Below are positions 1 to 7,121 of a stretch of DNA of 7,220 bases, in pieces; the first letter of the stretch is position 1, and each line of letters starts with the position of its first letter. The position numbers and the translations under genes are program-made. Origin of the DNA: JAJRRA01 sp048636595 (GTDB lineage Bacteria > Pseudomonadota > Gammaproteobacteria > Xanthomonadales > SZUA-36); assembly GCA_048636595.1 (NCBI GenBank), contig JAIVWI010000160.1, positions 1 to 7,220 of the forward strand. Direction: 5' to 3'. The notes beneath the pieces were generated by a model. It had not been told where the DNA came from and did no database searches. It saw only the letters and a program-made list of their open reading frames with translations.

Positions 1-8
1 CATACACC

Positions 9-44
9 AACAACCGGGGCCAGTTCATTCTGGCCCCGGTTGTT
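9..44 (+). terminator. Strong hairpin, probable intrinsic terminator of an upstream gene
   Basis: Bases 9-23 and 30-44 form a perfect 15-bp inverted repeat with a six-base loop (TTCATT). The stem is GC-rich (CCGGGGCCAG / CTGGCCCCGG). Only a short T run (43-45, partly inside the stem) follows, so it is not a textbook U-tract terminator on either strand. It probably ends transcription of a gene lying left of the window. If so, the FnIII fragment downstream is cut off from any upstream promoter. The remaining bases to about 301 are AT-richer and contain no gene that I recognise. Confidence 0.55.
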
Positions 45-301
45 TCGATCGTGAATGGAAAAAGTGGATTTCGCTGAATTTGAGGTATAGAAGAATAAAG
101 GCTGCTTTTTGGTTAAATTCGGACAGGGGCGGTGCCCTACATTCTGGTAGCAGAGCGGTCGCCAGGGAAGTGGCAACTAGCCTGCATATCGCATGAGCAA
201 CTCCAGTCAATTTTTTCCGTACCGGTGATCATGTTTTCGAAAATCTACAAAAAGCTCTCGATGATCATCAGAAAAAACTGAAGGAACTACATTCAAAAAA
301 A

Positions 302-862
302 TTGATTCGCACGGACAACCAGCCGATAACACCACCGGCGACGCCCAGTGATTTGAGCGCCAGTGCGGTAGCCCATAACCAGATTGACCTGAGTTGGACG
401 GATAATGCCCTGGACGAAACCGCGTTTGAGGTAGAGCGCGCGGATGGTGGCGCCGGTAACTGGAGCCTGGTGGCAATCCTGGGCAACAATGTTACAACGT
501 ACAGTGACAACAGCGTCAGTGAACTGTCGAGCTATGACTACCGGGTCCGAGCCATGAAAGGCGCGACCCCATCCGCGTACAGTTTTACCGCCAACGCCAC
601 CACGCCTGAAGCACCGGTTGGTGCCATCAGCCTGGACGCCAATGGCTACAAGGTGAAAAGGAGGCAAACAGTGGATCTTTCCTGGAGTGGGGCGGCCGGT
701 ACCAACGTGGACGTCAAGCGCGATGGTGCCTTAATTGCCACCACGGCCAATGACGGCGCCTACACCGATAACATTGGCCAGAAAGGCGGCGGCAGTTACG
801 ATTATGAGGTCTGTGAAGCGGGTACTGCAACCTGTTCTGATCCTGTCACCGTGGCTTTCTAG
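302..862 (+). pseudogene. FnIII / Ig-like C-terminal fragment of a secreted protein, 5'-truncated
   Basis: The reading frame encodes 186 residues counted from a TTG at 302. Residues about 12-101 form a fibronectin type III domain (PSDLSASAV, IDLSWTDNA, YDYRVRA). Residues about 104-186 form a second Ig-like module (VDLSWSGA, RDGALIATT, ending PVTVAF) with two cysteines (171, 178). From memory of the family, this pair caps the C-terminus of secreted S8-type peptidases and other exoproteins in marine gammaproteobacteria, where it acts outside the cell or in secretion. Here there is no catalytic domain and no signal peptide. The frame is open back to a TGA at 194-196 but offers no ATG or GTG, and the nearest purine-rich stretch (281-286) is 15 nt from the TTG, too far for a normal ribosome site. 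The first in-frame ATG (553) lies inside the FnIII domain. I read this as a leftover 3' end. A functional small protein starting at TTG is possible but less likely. Confidence 0.7.
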
Positions 863-979
863 GGAGCAAATATCAGCAGTTTCTCTGACGACAGCCCCGG
901 CAGCGGTACAATCAAATACCGCGTGAAGGCGACAAATTTGCAGGGCGACTCTGCATATACCAATGTAGTAAAAATCTGA
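863..979 (+). pseudogene. Half FnIII domain in frame after the TAG stop
   Basis: Directly after the TAG at 860-862 the same frame continues for 38 sense codons to TGA at 977-979. It begins GANISSFSDDS and continues with IKYRVKATN and DSAYTNVVKI. This aligns with the second half of the preceding FnIII domain (GNNVTTYSDNS ... YDYRVRA ... PSAYS), and the VVKI end looks like a genuine protein C-terminus. It has no start codon and lacks the first half of the domain, so on its own it cannot fold as FnIII. The simplest reading is the remnant of a second, tandem FnIII-bearing gene or module, joined here by deletion or recombination. Translation would need readthrough of the TAG. Confidence 0.6.
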
Positions 980-985
980 CTTCTG

Positions 986-1014
986 GCCAACTGCAGCCCA
1001 TGGCTGCAGTTGGC
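986..1014. terminator. Perfect 13-bp hairpin between convergent genes
   Basis: GCCAACTGCAGCC (986-998) and GGCTGCAGTTGGC (1002-1014) are exact reverse complements separated by CAT. The hairpin lies 7 nt past the FnIII-frame TGA and 44 nt past the stop of the minus-strand PhzF-like gene, where a bidirectional terminator would be expected. Neither strand shows an adjacent T run; on the minus strand a TTTT follows only after about 11 nt. Termination is therefore likely from position but not proven. Confidence 0.45.
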
Positions 1015-1058
1015 GAAGTTGCCGGAAACGTCAGTCCTGATGGTGGTGTTTGGCTGGT

Positions 1059-1844
1059 TTATAGTGTGATCTCACCGCGTAAATAGAGTATCGCATCGCC
1101 GGCAATCTGAACGCGATCACCCAGATCCTGGCAAAACAGTTCCCCCCCTCGCCTGGAAATCTGCCGCGCGTGCAAATCGGGTTTATTCAACAACCGTGAC
1201 CAGAACGGAATCAGTACACAATGCGCTGAGCCGGTCACCGGGTCCTCCGGAATGCCGTAACTGGGGGCAAAGAAGCGCGACACAAAATCGCAGTGATCGC
1301 TCCCGGAAGTTACGATAAACCCCCGGCACTCCAGTTCAGACAGCCGGGACATTCGCGGTTGAAGGTTCCTGACCTGATCTTCATTCGCCAGGAGGATCAT
1401 CAGATCCTCCCCTGCAAGGTATGTTTCATTCAGCTCACAGCCCAGAGCCTCTTCGAGGCCTTGTGGTACAGGCGTGGGATGGGAGGCTATTGCCGGAAAA
1501 TTCATCTCCAGCAGACCGTTGCGCCTGGTCACGTGAAGCGGCCCGCTCTCCCGGGTATGGAAGGTGATTTTTTCTGCCGGCCAATCCAGGCAGTCGAACA
1601 CAACCAGCGCGCTCGCGAGGGTTGCGTGACCGCAAAGAGCAACTTCCGCTACCGGCGTGAACCAGCGGAGTTCGAATTCTTCACCTTTGGCTACAAGAAA
1701 GGCTGTTTCCGACAGGTTGTTCTCCTCGGCTATGGCCTGAAGAACCGGATCTTCCAGCCAGGCGTCGAGAATACAAACGGCTGCCGGGTTCCCGGAAAAA
1801 CGCTCAGATGTGAAGGCGTCAACCTGGAATAAGGGAATATTCAT
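1059..1844 (-). CDS. PhzF-family isomerase-like protein
   Basis: The gene encodes 261 residues, the usual length for the PhzF / diaminopimelate-epimerase-like fold of two similar halves. The N-terminus (MNIPLFQVDAFTSERFSGNP) is typical of the family. Residues matching the PhzF active site are present: Glu46 in NNLSET (the general acid/base), His73 in CGHAT, and Asp201 and Ser206 in DPVTGSAH. In phenazine producers PhzF isomerises trans-2,3-dihydro-3-hydroxyanthranilate, but no phenazine genes are nearby. Most genomic members have no known substrate, so only a cytosolic isomerase or epimerase role is supported. The ATG start is preceded by a strong ribosome site, and the gene begins 13 nt after the VIT-family stop, so it is probably the last gene of the glgP operon. 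The family call is firm; the substrate is unknown. Confidence 0.93.
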   Translation of the reverse strand: MNIPLFQVDAFTSERFSGNPAAVCILDAWLEDPVLQAIAEENNLSETAFLVAKGEEFELRWFTPVAEVALCGHATLASALVVFDCLDWPAEKITFHTRESGPLHVTRRNGLLEMNFPAIASHPTPVPQGLEEALGCELNETYLAGEDLMILLANEDQVRNLQPRMSRLSELECRGFIVTSGSDHCDFVSRFFAPSYGIPEDPVTGSAHCVLIPFWSRLLNKPDLHARQISRRGGELFCQDLGDRVQIAGDAILYLRGEITL

Positions 1845-1850
1845 ACACCG

Positions 1851-1857
1851 CCTCCTC
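1851..1857 (-). promoter_or_regulatory. Ribosome binding site of the PhzF-like gene
   Basis: Read on the minus strand this is GAGGAGG, six bases before the ATG at 1844. It abuts the TAA of the upstream VIT-family gene (1858-1860). It is the best Shine-Dalgarno match in the window and supports both the chosen start and translation from a shared mRNA. Confidence 0.8.
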
Positions 1858-2547
1858 TTAAGCTACCACGTCAAATAGTCTGCCCACTGCCGCTGTCAGG
1901 CCCATGGCAAGAGCCCCCCAGAACGTAACCCTGATGGCGCCGATGGTAATTGACGCTCCCCCGGCGCGCGCTGCCATGGCGCCCAAAACTGCCAGGAATA
2001 TAAGCGACAAGCCGGCGACCAGCGGTATCAGATGTGCCTCGGGAGCAGCCAGTACCGCGAGCAATGGCATCGCCGCGCCAACAGTGAATGTTCCTGCTGA
2101 AGAAAAAGCCGCCTGAATCGGTCGCGCCCTGGCCATATCGAATATGCCAAGCTCATCCCTGGCGTGCGCCCCGAGTGCGTCGTGGTCCATCAACTGTTCC
2201 GCCACTTGCAGCGCCAGGTCGGAATCGAGCCCTCGTCCCTCATAAATAGTTGCGAGTTCATTGAGTTCAAACTCACCGTTGTGGTCCAAATGGCGTTGCT
2301 CAAGCTCCAGTTCTGCTTTTTCTGTATCTGCCTGGGAACTCACAGAAACATATTCACCTGCCGCCATGGACATTGCTCCCGCGACCAGGCCGGCGATTCC
2401 CGCGAAGAGAATATCGCTGTGTGCGGCCTGGGCGGCCGCAAAACCAATAATGAGGCTCGCTGTTGAGACAATGCCGTCATTTGCTCCCAGGACGGCAGCA
2501 CGCATCCAGCCTATACGATGTGATCGATGTGCTTCATTGTGATTCAT
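1858..2547 (-). CDS. VIT family (VIT1/CCC1-like) predicted iron/manganese transporter
   Basis: The protein has 229 residues from the ATG at 2547, matching bacterial VIT proteins in length. It opens with the family signature (HRSHRIGWMRAAVLGANDGIVS). Probable membrane segments lie at about 15-40, 46-68, 147-168, 172-194 and 203-226. Asp24 in GANDG and Met59/Met61 in GAMSMAAGEY sit where the ion pathway of characterised VIT transporters lies. The Glu-rich stretch at about 76-105 matches the cytosolic metal-binding loop. In the family these proteins move Fe2+ or Mn2+ out of the cytosol with proton exchange; the substrate here is inferred. The frame stays open upstream to an ATG at 2655, but that start would overlap the last 83 bases of glgP and add 36 residues unlike the family, so I reject it. 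The gene follows the glgP stop by 25 nt without a clear ribosome site, which suggests translational coupling. Confidence 0.92.
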   Translation of the reverse strand: MNHNEAHRSHRIGWMRAAVLGANDGIVSTASLIIGFAAAQAAHSDILFAGIAGLVAGAMSMAAGEYVSVSSQADTEKAELELEQRHLDHNGEFELNELATIYEGRGLDSDLALQVAEQLMDHDALGAHARDELGIFDMARARPIQAAFSSAGTFTVGAAMPLLAVLAAPEAHLIPLVAGLSLIFLAVLGAMAARAGGASITIGAIRVTFWGALAMGLTAAVGRLFDVVA

Positions 2548-2572
2548 AAGCGGTTTCAGCCGTACGGAGTAC

Positions 2573-5005
2573 TCAGGTGTGAAGGGATGGTTTCGAATGC
2601 CAGATATCCCGGTCGTATTCCCGGATGGTCCGGTCTGAGGAAAACCAGCCGACATTCGCGGTGTTCAGAATGGCTGAACGGAACCAGCGGTGATAGTCAC
2701 GGTAGGCGGCGCCTACATCGCGCTGGCGTTCCATGTAGGACCCGAAATCAGCGGCAATCATGAAATAATCGTGGTGATACAGGTCACCCAACAGGGGGCT
2801 GAAACGCTCCGTGTCTCCTCCTGAGAAAGTGCCTTTACCGATTTCACTGAGCACCCTCGAAAGGAGTTCGTTCTCCTCGATGATCTGTCCTGGGTGATAT
2901 CCGTGTTGATGCCGGTCACGGACTTCATCAGCGGTCAGGCCGAATATGAAGATATTTTCTTCCCCCACGCGCTCCAGGATTTCAATATTCGCACCGTCCA
3001 TTGTGCCAATGGTCAAGGCGCCGTTCAGTGCCAGTTTCATGTTGCCGGTGCCCGATGCCTCCATCCCTGCAGTTGAAATCTGTTCCGACAGATCTGCACC
3101 GGGAATGATGACTTCGGCACGGGTAACATTGTAATTGGGCATGTAAACCACTTTTAACCGGTCGCCGATGACGGGGTCGTTGTTGACCGTTTGAGCAATA
3201 TCGTTGATCAGTTTGATGATCAGTTTGGCCGTGGTGTAGCTCGGCGCTGCTTTCCCGCTGAAAATCTTGACCAGCGGCAACCAGTCGGCATCCGGGTTGG
3301 CGCGGATATTCAGGTAACGCGCGACCACCTGCAGGGCGTTCAGCAACTGGCGCTTGTATTCATGAATTCGCTTGATTTGTACATCGAAAAGGGCATCGGG
3401 AGAGACCACCATCCCGGTAAACGCCTTGATCTCCGCGGCCAGTGTTTCCTTGTTTTTTCTCTTGGCCAAGGCAAAGTCATCGAGAAACGCGTCGTCCCCG
3501 GCAAAGGGCGCCAGGTTTTGAATCTGTTCCAGGTCGGTGATCCAGTTATCACCAATGGCCGCAGTCACCAGGGCGGACAGTTCCGGGTTGCAGTTGTGGA
3601 GCCAGCGGCGCGGCGTGATGCCGTTGGTCTTGCTGATGATGCGCCCGGGATAAACCCGGTGCAGGTCCTTGAATACGGTCTGTTTCATGAGTTCCGTGTG
3701 CAGTGCGGATACTCCATTGACCTTGTGACTGCCGATGAAAGCCAGGTTGCCCATGCGGACCACACCTTCGTGGTCGTTGGACAGGTCGAGGGCCTTGATG
3801 CTTTCGGGCGTAACCTCGACCCCGCTTGACTGCAGTTCCTGGATACAAAAATTGTCGATCTGCTCGATGATCTGGAAGTGGCGCGGCAACACGGCCTTGA
3901 ACATGTCCAGAGGCCATTTTTCCAGGGCTTCGGGCAGCAGGGTGTGATTGGTGTAGGAAATGCAGGAACGGGCAATCTGGAAGGCGGATTTGGCGGGTAT
4001 ATCGTGCACATCCATCATCAGCCGCATCAGTTCCGGAACCGCTATTGCCGGGTGTGTATCGTTCAGTTGGATGGCGGCGTGATCGGGTAGATTATGCAGA
4101 TTGTCATGCACGTCCAGGTAACGGCGCACCAGGTCCTGCAGTGATGCCGATGTGAACAAAAATTCCTGCTTCAGCCGAAGTTCCCGTCCCTGTGGTGTTG
4201 AGTCATCGGGATAGAGCACACGTGTCAGTGTTTCCGCCCGTACTTCCTGCTGAGCAGCCTGCAGATAATCACCCTGGTTGAAACGGGCCAGGTCAAACAG
4301 TTGTCCCGGCCGGGCCGACCAAAGCCGTAGCGTATTAATGTGCTTAGCCCCCCAGCCGGCAATGGCCATGTCCTTGCTGGCTGCGATCACCTCCTCGCTG
4401 GGCTGCCACCTGGCCTCAGCACAGGCGTTGGCATCGGCGACGCCGCCAAAAGGAATAAGGTAGCGGCTTTCCGGGCGTTCGATTTCCCAGGGGTTGCCGC
4501 CCTGAACAAGCCAGTCTTCGGCTTCCTCGGTCTGCCAGCCGTCAGACAGCCGCTGCCGGAAAAGGCCGTGCTCATAGCGCAGACCATAGCCAAAACCAGC
4601 GATACCCAGGGTCGCCATCGAATCCATAAAACAGGCTGCCAGCCGCCCCAGTCCACCGTTGCCCAGTGCAGCATCGGGTTCTTCATTCAGGATTTCATCC
4701 AGGTCTATGTCCAGGTCTGCCAGAGCCTGGCGGCATATTTCAGTGATGCCGAGATTGGACATCGAATCTTCCAGCAGGCGGCCGATCAGGAATTCCATGG
4801 AAAGGTAGTAAACCCGCTTGGCATCTGTTTCTTTAACGTGCCGCATGGTGGCCAACCAGGGATCCATCAGCCGGTCGCGTACTGCCAGGGTCACCGCTAC
4901 GCACCAGTCCCGGGGAACTGCATGTTCAGTGTCTTTACCGACAGAATAGACCAGCCGCTGCAGGATGCTGCGTTTGAAGTTTTCTTTTTCGAGTATGGGT
5001 ACCAT
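2573..5005 (-). CDS. glgP: Glycogen / alpha-glucan phosphorylase
   Basis: This 810-residue protein (E. coli GlgP is 815) uses phosphate to release glucose-1-phosphate from the non-reducing ends of alpha-1,4-glucans in the cytosol. GT35-family signatures run in order: VYYLSMEFLIGR (66-76), the glycine-rich loop GNGGLGRLAACF (115-126), LNDTHPA (314-320, His318 at the substrate site), YTNHTLLPEALEKWP (351-365), KRIHEYKRQLLN (545-556) and EASGTGNMK (649-657), where Lys657 should bind pyridoxal phosphate. The ending FSSDRTIREYDRDIW is also typical. I see no frameshift or missing motif. The ATG at 5005 is the first possible start because an in-frame TGA lies 9 nt upstream; the ribosome site is weak. 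It heads a likely operon with the VIT-family and PhzF-like genes. No glgA, glgB, glgC or glgX lies in the window. Maltodextrin phosphorylase activity cannot be excluded. Confidence 0.97.
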   Translation of the reverse strand: MVPILEKENFKRSILQRLVYSVGKDTEHAVPRDWCVAVTLAVRDRLMDPWLATMRHVKETDAKRVYYLSMEFLIGRLLEDSMSNLGITEICRQALADLDIDLDEILNEEPDAALGNGGLGRLAACFMDSMATLGIAGFGYGLRYEHGLFRQRLSDGWQTEEAEDWLVQGGNPWEIERPESRYLIPFGGVADANACAEARWQPSEEVIAASKDMAIAGWGAKHINTLRLWSARPGQLFDLARFNQGDYLQAAQQEVRAETLTRVLYPDDSTPQGRELRLKQEFLFTSASLQDLVRRYLDVHDNLHNLPDHAAIQLNDTHPAIAVPELMRLMMDVHDIPAKSAFQIARSCISYTNHTLLPEALEKWPLDMFKAVLPRHFQIIEQIDNFCIQELQSSGVEVTPESIKALDLSNDHEGVVRMGNLAFIGSHKVNGVSALHTELMKQTVFKDLHRVYPGRIISKTNGITPRRWLHNCNPELSALVTAAIGDNWITDLEQIQNLAPFAGDDAFLDDFALAKRKNKETLAAEIKAFTGMVVSPDALFDVQIKRIHEYKRQLLNALQVVARYLNIRANPDADWLPLVKIFSGKAAPSYTTAKLIIKLINDIAQTVNNDPVIGDRLKVVYMPNYNVTRAEVIIPGADLSEQISTAGMEASGTGNMKLALNGALTIGTMDGANIEILERVGEENIFIFGLTADEVRDRHQHGYHPGQIIEENELLSRVLSEIGKGTFSGGDTERFSPLLGDLYHHDYFMIAADFGSYMERQRDVGAAYRDYHRWFRSAILNTANVGWFSSDRTIREYDRDIWHSKPSLHT

Positions 5006-5130
5006 GCGTGGGCGTCATTGTGCTCAGGATTAACCCGCGATTCAACTACAGATAGCGGGAACGTGCAAGGGCATTTCTTACGTGGATCCGCGCAAATTCC
5101 TGATGAATACGTTTGCGGGTTGAAATAGGC

Positions 5131-5139
5131 TGTGGATAG
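5131..5139 (-). promoter_or_regulatory. DnaA-box-like site
   Basis: The minus strand reads CTATCCACA, eight of nine bases of the DnaA box consensus TTATCCACA. It lies between glgP and recQ. There is only one copy, with no AT-rich unwinding region or cluster of boxes, so it is not an origin. It could be a regulatory or titration site, or chance. Confidence 0.25.
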
Positions 5140-5172
5140 ACATCGCAAGATGTGGCTTGCCAGCTAAATCTG

Positions 5173-5178
5173 TATGAT
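5173..5178 (+). promoter_or_regulatory. Possible -10 box of the recQ promoter
   Basis: TATGAT matches the sigma-70 -10 consensus at five of six bases and lies 49 nt before the preferred recQ ATG. The -35 region at proper spacing is poor; a TTGCCA at 5157-5162 is too close (10 nt). If this box is used, transcription starts near 5185, which would rule out the upstream ATG at 5174. Confidence 0.3.
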
Positions 5179-5227
5179 GCACATTGCTGTTTTCCAGAGA
5201 CCGTCCGGACACCGATCAGATCCTTTC

Positions 5228-7039
5228 ATGGACTCCATTAACGACACATTTAACGACACTTTGCGCCAGGTCTTCGGCCTGCATGAATTCCGCCCCCACC
5301 AGGAGGAAATCATCGAGCAATTGACTGGCGGTGGCGACGCTTTCGTGCTCATGCCCACCGGTGGTGGAAAATCACTGTGTTACCAGCTCCCGGCGCTTCA
5401 TCGCCCGGGTATGGCCATAGTCGTTTCTCCCCTGATTTCCCTGATGAAAGACCAGGTGGATGCCTTGCTCGGCAACGGCGTGAAGGCGGCTATGTACAAC
5501 TCGACGCTGAAGCAACACGAGGCGCGTGAAGTACTCAGGCAATTGCATGGCGGGGAACTGGACCTGCTCTATGTTGCCCCGGAACGGATGATGAATCCGG
5601 GATTCATCCAGAGCCTGGAGAATGTGGAAATTGCCCTGATAGCGGTGGACGAAGCGCATTGTGTTTCACAGTGGGGGCATGATTTCCGGCCCGAGTATGC
5701 CGCCCTGGGTGATCTCAGGCAGTTTTTCCCCGGGGTCCCGTTGATCGCGCTGACCGCCACGGCCGATCCACATACCCGCGAGGATATCGTCAATGTGCTT
5801 GGCTTACCCGGTGCGCCGCGCTATATCACCAGCTTCGACCGGCCCAACATCCGTTACTCGGTGCTTGAAAAACATCGTCCCCAGAGCCAGTTACGGCGCT
5901 TTCTTGCCCGGCGGGAAAACGAGTCCGGCATTGTTTACGCACTTTCCCGCAAGCGGGTGGAAGAGGTTGCAGCGTATCTGCAGGAACAGGGTTATTCTGC
6001 CGCGGCCTATCACGCGGGGCTCAGCAGCGATACCCGCAAGCAGGTGCAGGAGCGTTTTTTGAAGGATGATCTGCTGATCGTTGTAGCGACCGTCGCATTC
6101 GGGATGGGTATCGACAAATCCAACGTCCGTTTTGTCGTTCACTACGACCTTCCCAGGCACCTGGAAGCCTATTACCAGGAAACCGGCCGTGCCGGCCGCG
6201 ATGGTTTGCCAGCTGAGGCTCTTTTGTTGTTTGGCCTGCAGGACGTAGCCATGGCGAGATCACAAATTGAAAGTAAAACCAACGAGACTCAGCGGCGTAT
6301 CGACGCTCACAAACTGAATTCAATGGTGGGTTTTGCGGAAAGCCTGACTTGCCGCAGGCGTGTCCTGCTGGGTTATTTGGGTGAAACGCTGGAGGAGGAC
6401 TGCGGGAACTGCGACGTTTGCCTTGAACCACCCGAAAAGTTCGATGCTACCACCTCCGCCCGGAAAGTTATTTCCAGCGTGTATCGTGTCGGACAGCGTT
6501 TCGGCATCAAGCACGTAGTGGACGTCCTGAGAGGCGCAGACACGGAGCGGATCCGCACATTTAACCATGACCGGTTGACGACCTACGGCATCGGGGAAGA
6601 GCACACCCACGCCGAGTGGACATCCATTGCGCGGCAGTTGATCCACCGCGGCTACCTCGTGCAGGACATTGCCAATTACTCTGTGCTGAAACTCACACCG
6701 CAGGCTCTGCCCTTATTGCGGGGTGAGGCGCAACTGGAACTGGCCGTGCCCCGGACCAGGGAAAAGACGGTGAAAAAGAAAGCGCCGAAATCGACTATCA
6801 ACCTGAATACTGATGAATTGAGGTTATTCGAAACCCTCAGGGAAATCAGGAAGCACCTGGCAGAGGAGTCGAATGTGCCGCCCTATGTCATTTTTGGAGA
6901 TGCTTCCCTGGTTGAAATGTGTCGCGACAGACCGGCAACCGACGAGGAATTTCTCGAGATCACCGGTGTAGGCCAGGTAAAGCTGGAACGGCACGGTGAA
7001 ACTTTCCTGGAGGCAATCGCCCGGGATGAAGCGGGTTAA
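5228..7039 (+). CDS. recQ: ATP-dependent DNA helicase RecQ
   Basis: The protein has 603 residues from the ATG at 5228 (E. coli RecQ has 609). It is a 3'-to-5' DNA helicase of the RecF recombination pathway and replication-fork repair. In order: motif 0 FRPHQEEII (about 21-29), Walker A MPTGGGKS (42-49, Lys48), DEAH box (141-144), aromatic-rich loop SQWGHDFRPEY (147-157), ALTATA motif III (174-179) and QETGRAGRDG motif VI (317-326). Zinc cysteines 375, 392, 395 and 398 follow with the same spacing as in E. coli, then the winged-helix RQC part (about 400-510), a lysine-rich linker (about 510-522) and an HRDC domain (about 528-603) with ESNVPPYVIF. All parts are intact. An in-frame ATG at 5174 would add 18 residues (MMHIAVFQ...); neither start has a good ribosome site, and I prefer 5228 because the N-terminus then fits the family. 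The gene stands alone, divergent from glgP. Confidence 0.97.
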   Translation: MDSINDTFNDTLRQVFGLHEFRPHQEEIIEQLTGGGDAFVLMPTGGGKSLCYQLPALHRPGMAIVVSPLISLMKDQVDALLGNGVKAAMYNSTLKQHEAREVLRQLHGGELDLLYVAPERMMNPGFIQSLENVEIALIAVDEAHCVSQWGHDFRPEYAALGDLRQFFPGVPLIALTATADPHTREDIVNVLGLPGAPRYITSFDRPNIRYSVLEKHRPQSQLRRFLARRENESGIVYALSRKRVEEVAAYLQEQGYSAAAYHAGLSSDTRKQVQERFLKDDLLIVVATVAFGMGIDKSNVRFVVHYDLPRHLEAYYQETGRAGRDGLPAEALLLFGLQDVAMARSQIESKTNETQRRIDAHKLNSMVGFAESLTCRRRVLLGYLGETLEEDCGNCDVCLEPPEKFDATTSARKVISSVYRVGQRFGIKHVVDVLRGADTERIRTFNHDRLTTYGIGEEHTHAEWTSIARQLIHRGYLVQDIANYSVLKLTPQALPLLRGEAQLELAVPRTREKTVKKKAPKSTINLNTDELRLFETLREIRKHLAEESNVPPYVIFGDASLVEMCRDRPATDEEFLEITGVGQVKLERHGETFLEAIARDEAG

Positions 7040-7052
7040 CCGTTAATTCCAC

Positions 7053-7121
7053 TGTAAGAGGTCGCTTGCGGCCGATATGCATCAACTTTAAACAGCGGTC
7101 GGCCCCAAGGGACCTCTTACA
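7053..7121. repeat. Inverted repeat after recQ: reversed copy of the array unit
   Basis: Bases 7053-7075 are the reverse complement of 7099-7121 (the first array core plus flanks) at 21 of 23 positions, including a perfect 11-bp end TGTAAGAGGTC / GACCTCTTACA. The mismatches are at 7064 and 7069. The 23 bases between (7076-7098) contain the small palindromes ATGCAT and TTTAAA. The element starts 14 nt after the recQ stop, so a recQ transcript would fold it into a long hairpin that may protect or end the message; no T run follows. Confidence 0.75.

Larger units (their letters stand above)
5006..5227. promoter_or_regulatory. Divergent intergenic control region of glgP and recQ
   Basis: These 222 bases separate two genes transcribed away from each other and must hold promoters for both. 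I find no convincing -35/-10 pair for glgP on the minus strand; the best is a poor TTGCAC / TTGAAT pair at 5063-5068 and 5040-5045 with 17-nt spacing. Two small sites in the region are listed separately. No LexA box (CTGT-N8-ACAG) is visible, so SOS control of recQ is not supported. Confidence 0.5.

Noticed and set aside
2..196. Open frame before the FnIII fragment, in the same frame, ending at TGA 194-196
   Set aside because: The translation runs through the hairpin at 9-44, is rich in Arg/Trp/His without FnIII or signal features, and has no clear start; it is most likely chance.
231..281. Short ORF MFSKIYKKLSMIIRKN
   Set aside because: Sixteen codons without a ribosome site, and no hydrophobic stretch that would make it a signal peptide for the FnIII fragment.
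2548..2655. Longer N-terminus for the VIT-family protein, starting at 2655
   Set aside because: It would overlap the glgP coding end by 83 bases and adds residues that do not resemble the family; the family N-terminus begins at the ATG at 2547.
5040..5068. glgP promoter from TTGCAC / TTGAAT
   Set aside because: The spacing is 17 nt but both boxes match the consensus poorly, so it is not listed as a feature.
4340..5128. Long plus-strand open frame (262 residues) opposite the glgP 5' end
   Set aside because: It lies wholly antisense to strongly conserved glgP codons and shows no recognisable domain. The same applies to open frames at 3191-3829 and 1293-1832 opposite glgP and the PhzF-like gene.
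5174..5227. Upstream recQ start at 5174
   Set aside because: It adds 18 residues not expected from the family and overlaps the likely -10 box. It cannot be fully excluded because neither start has a good ribosome site.
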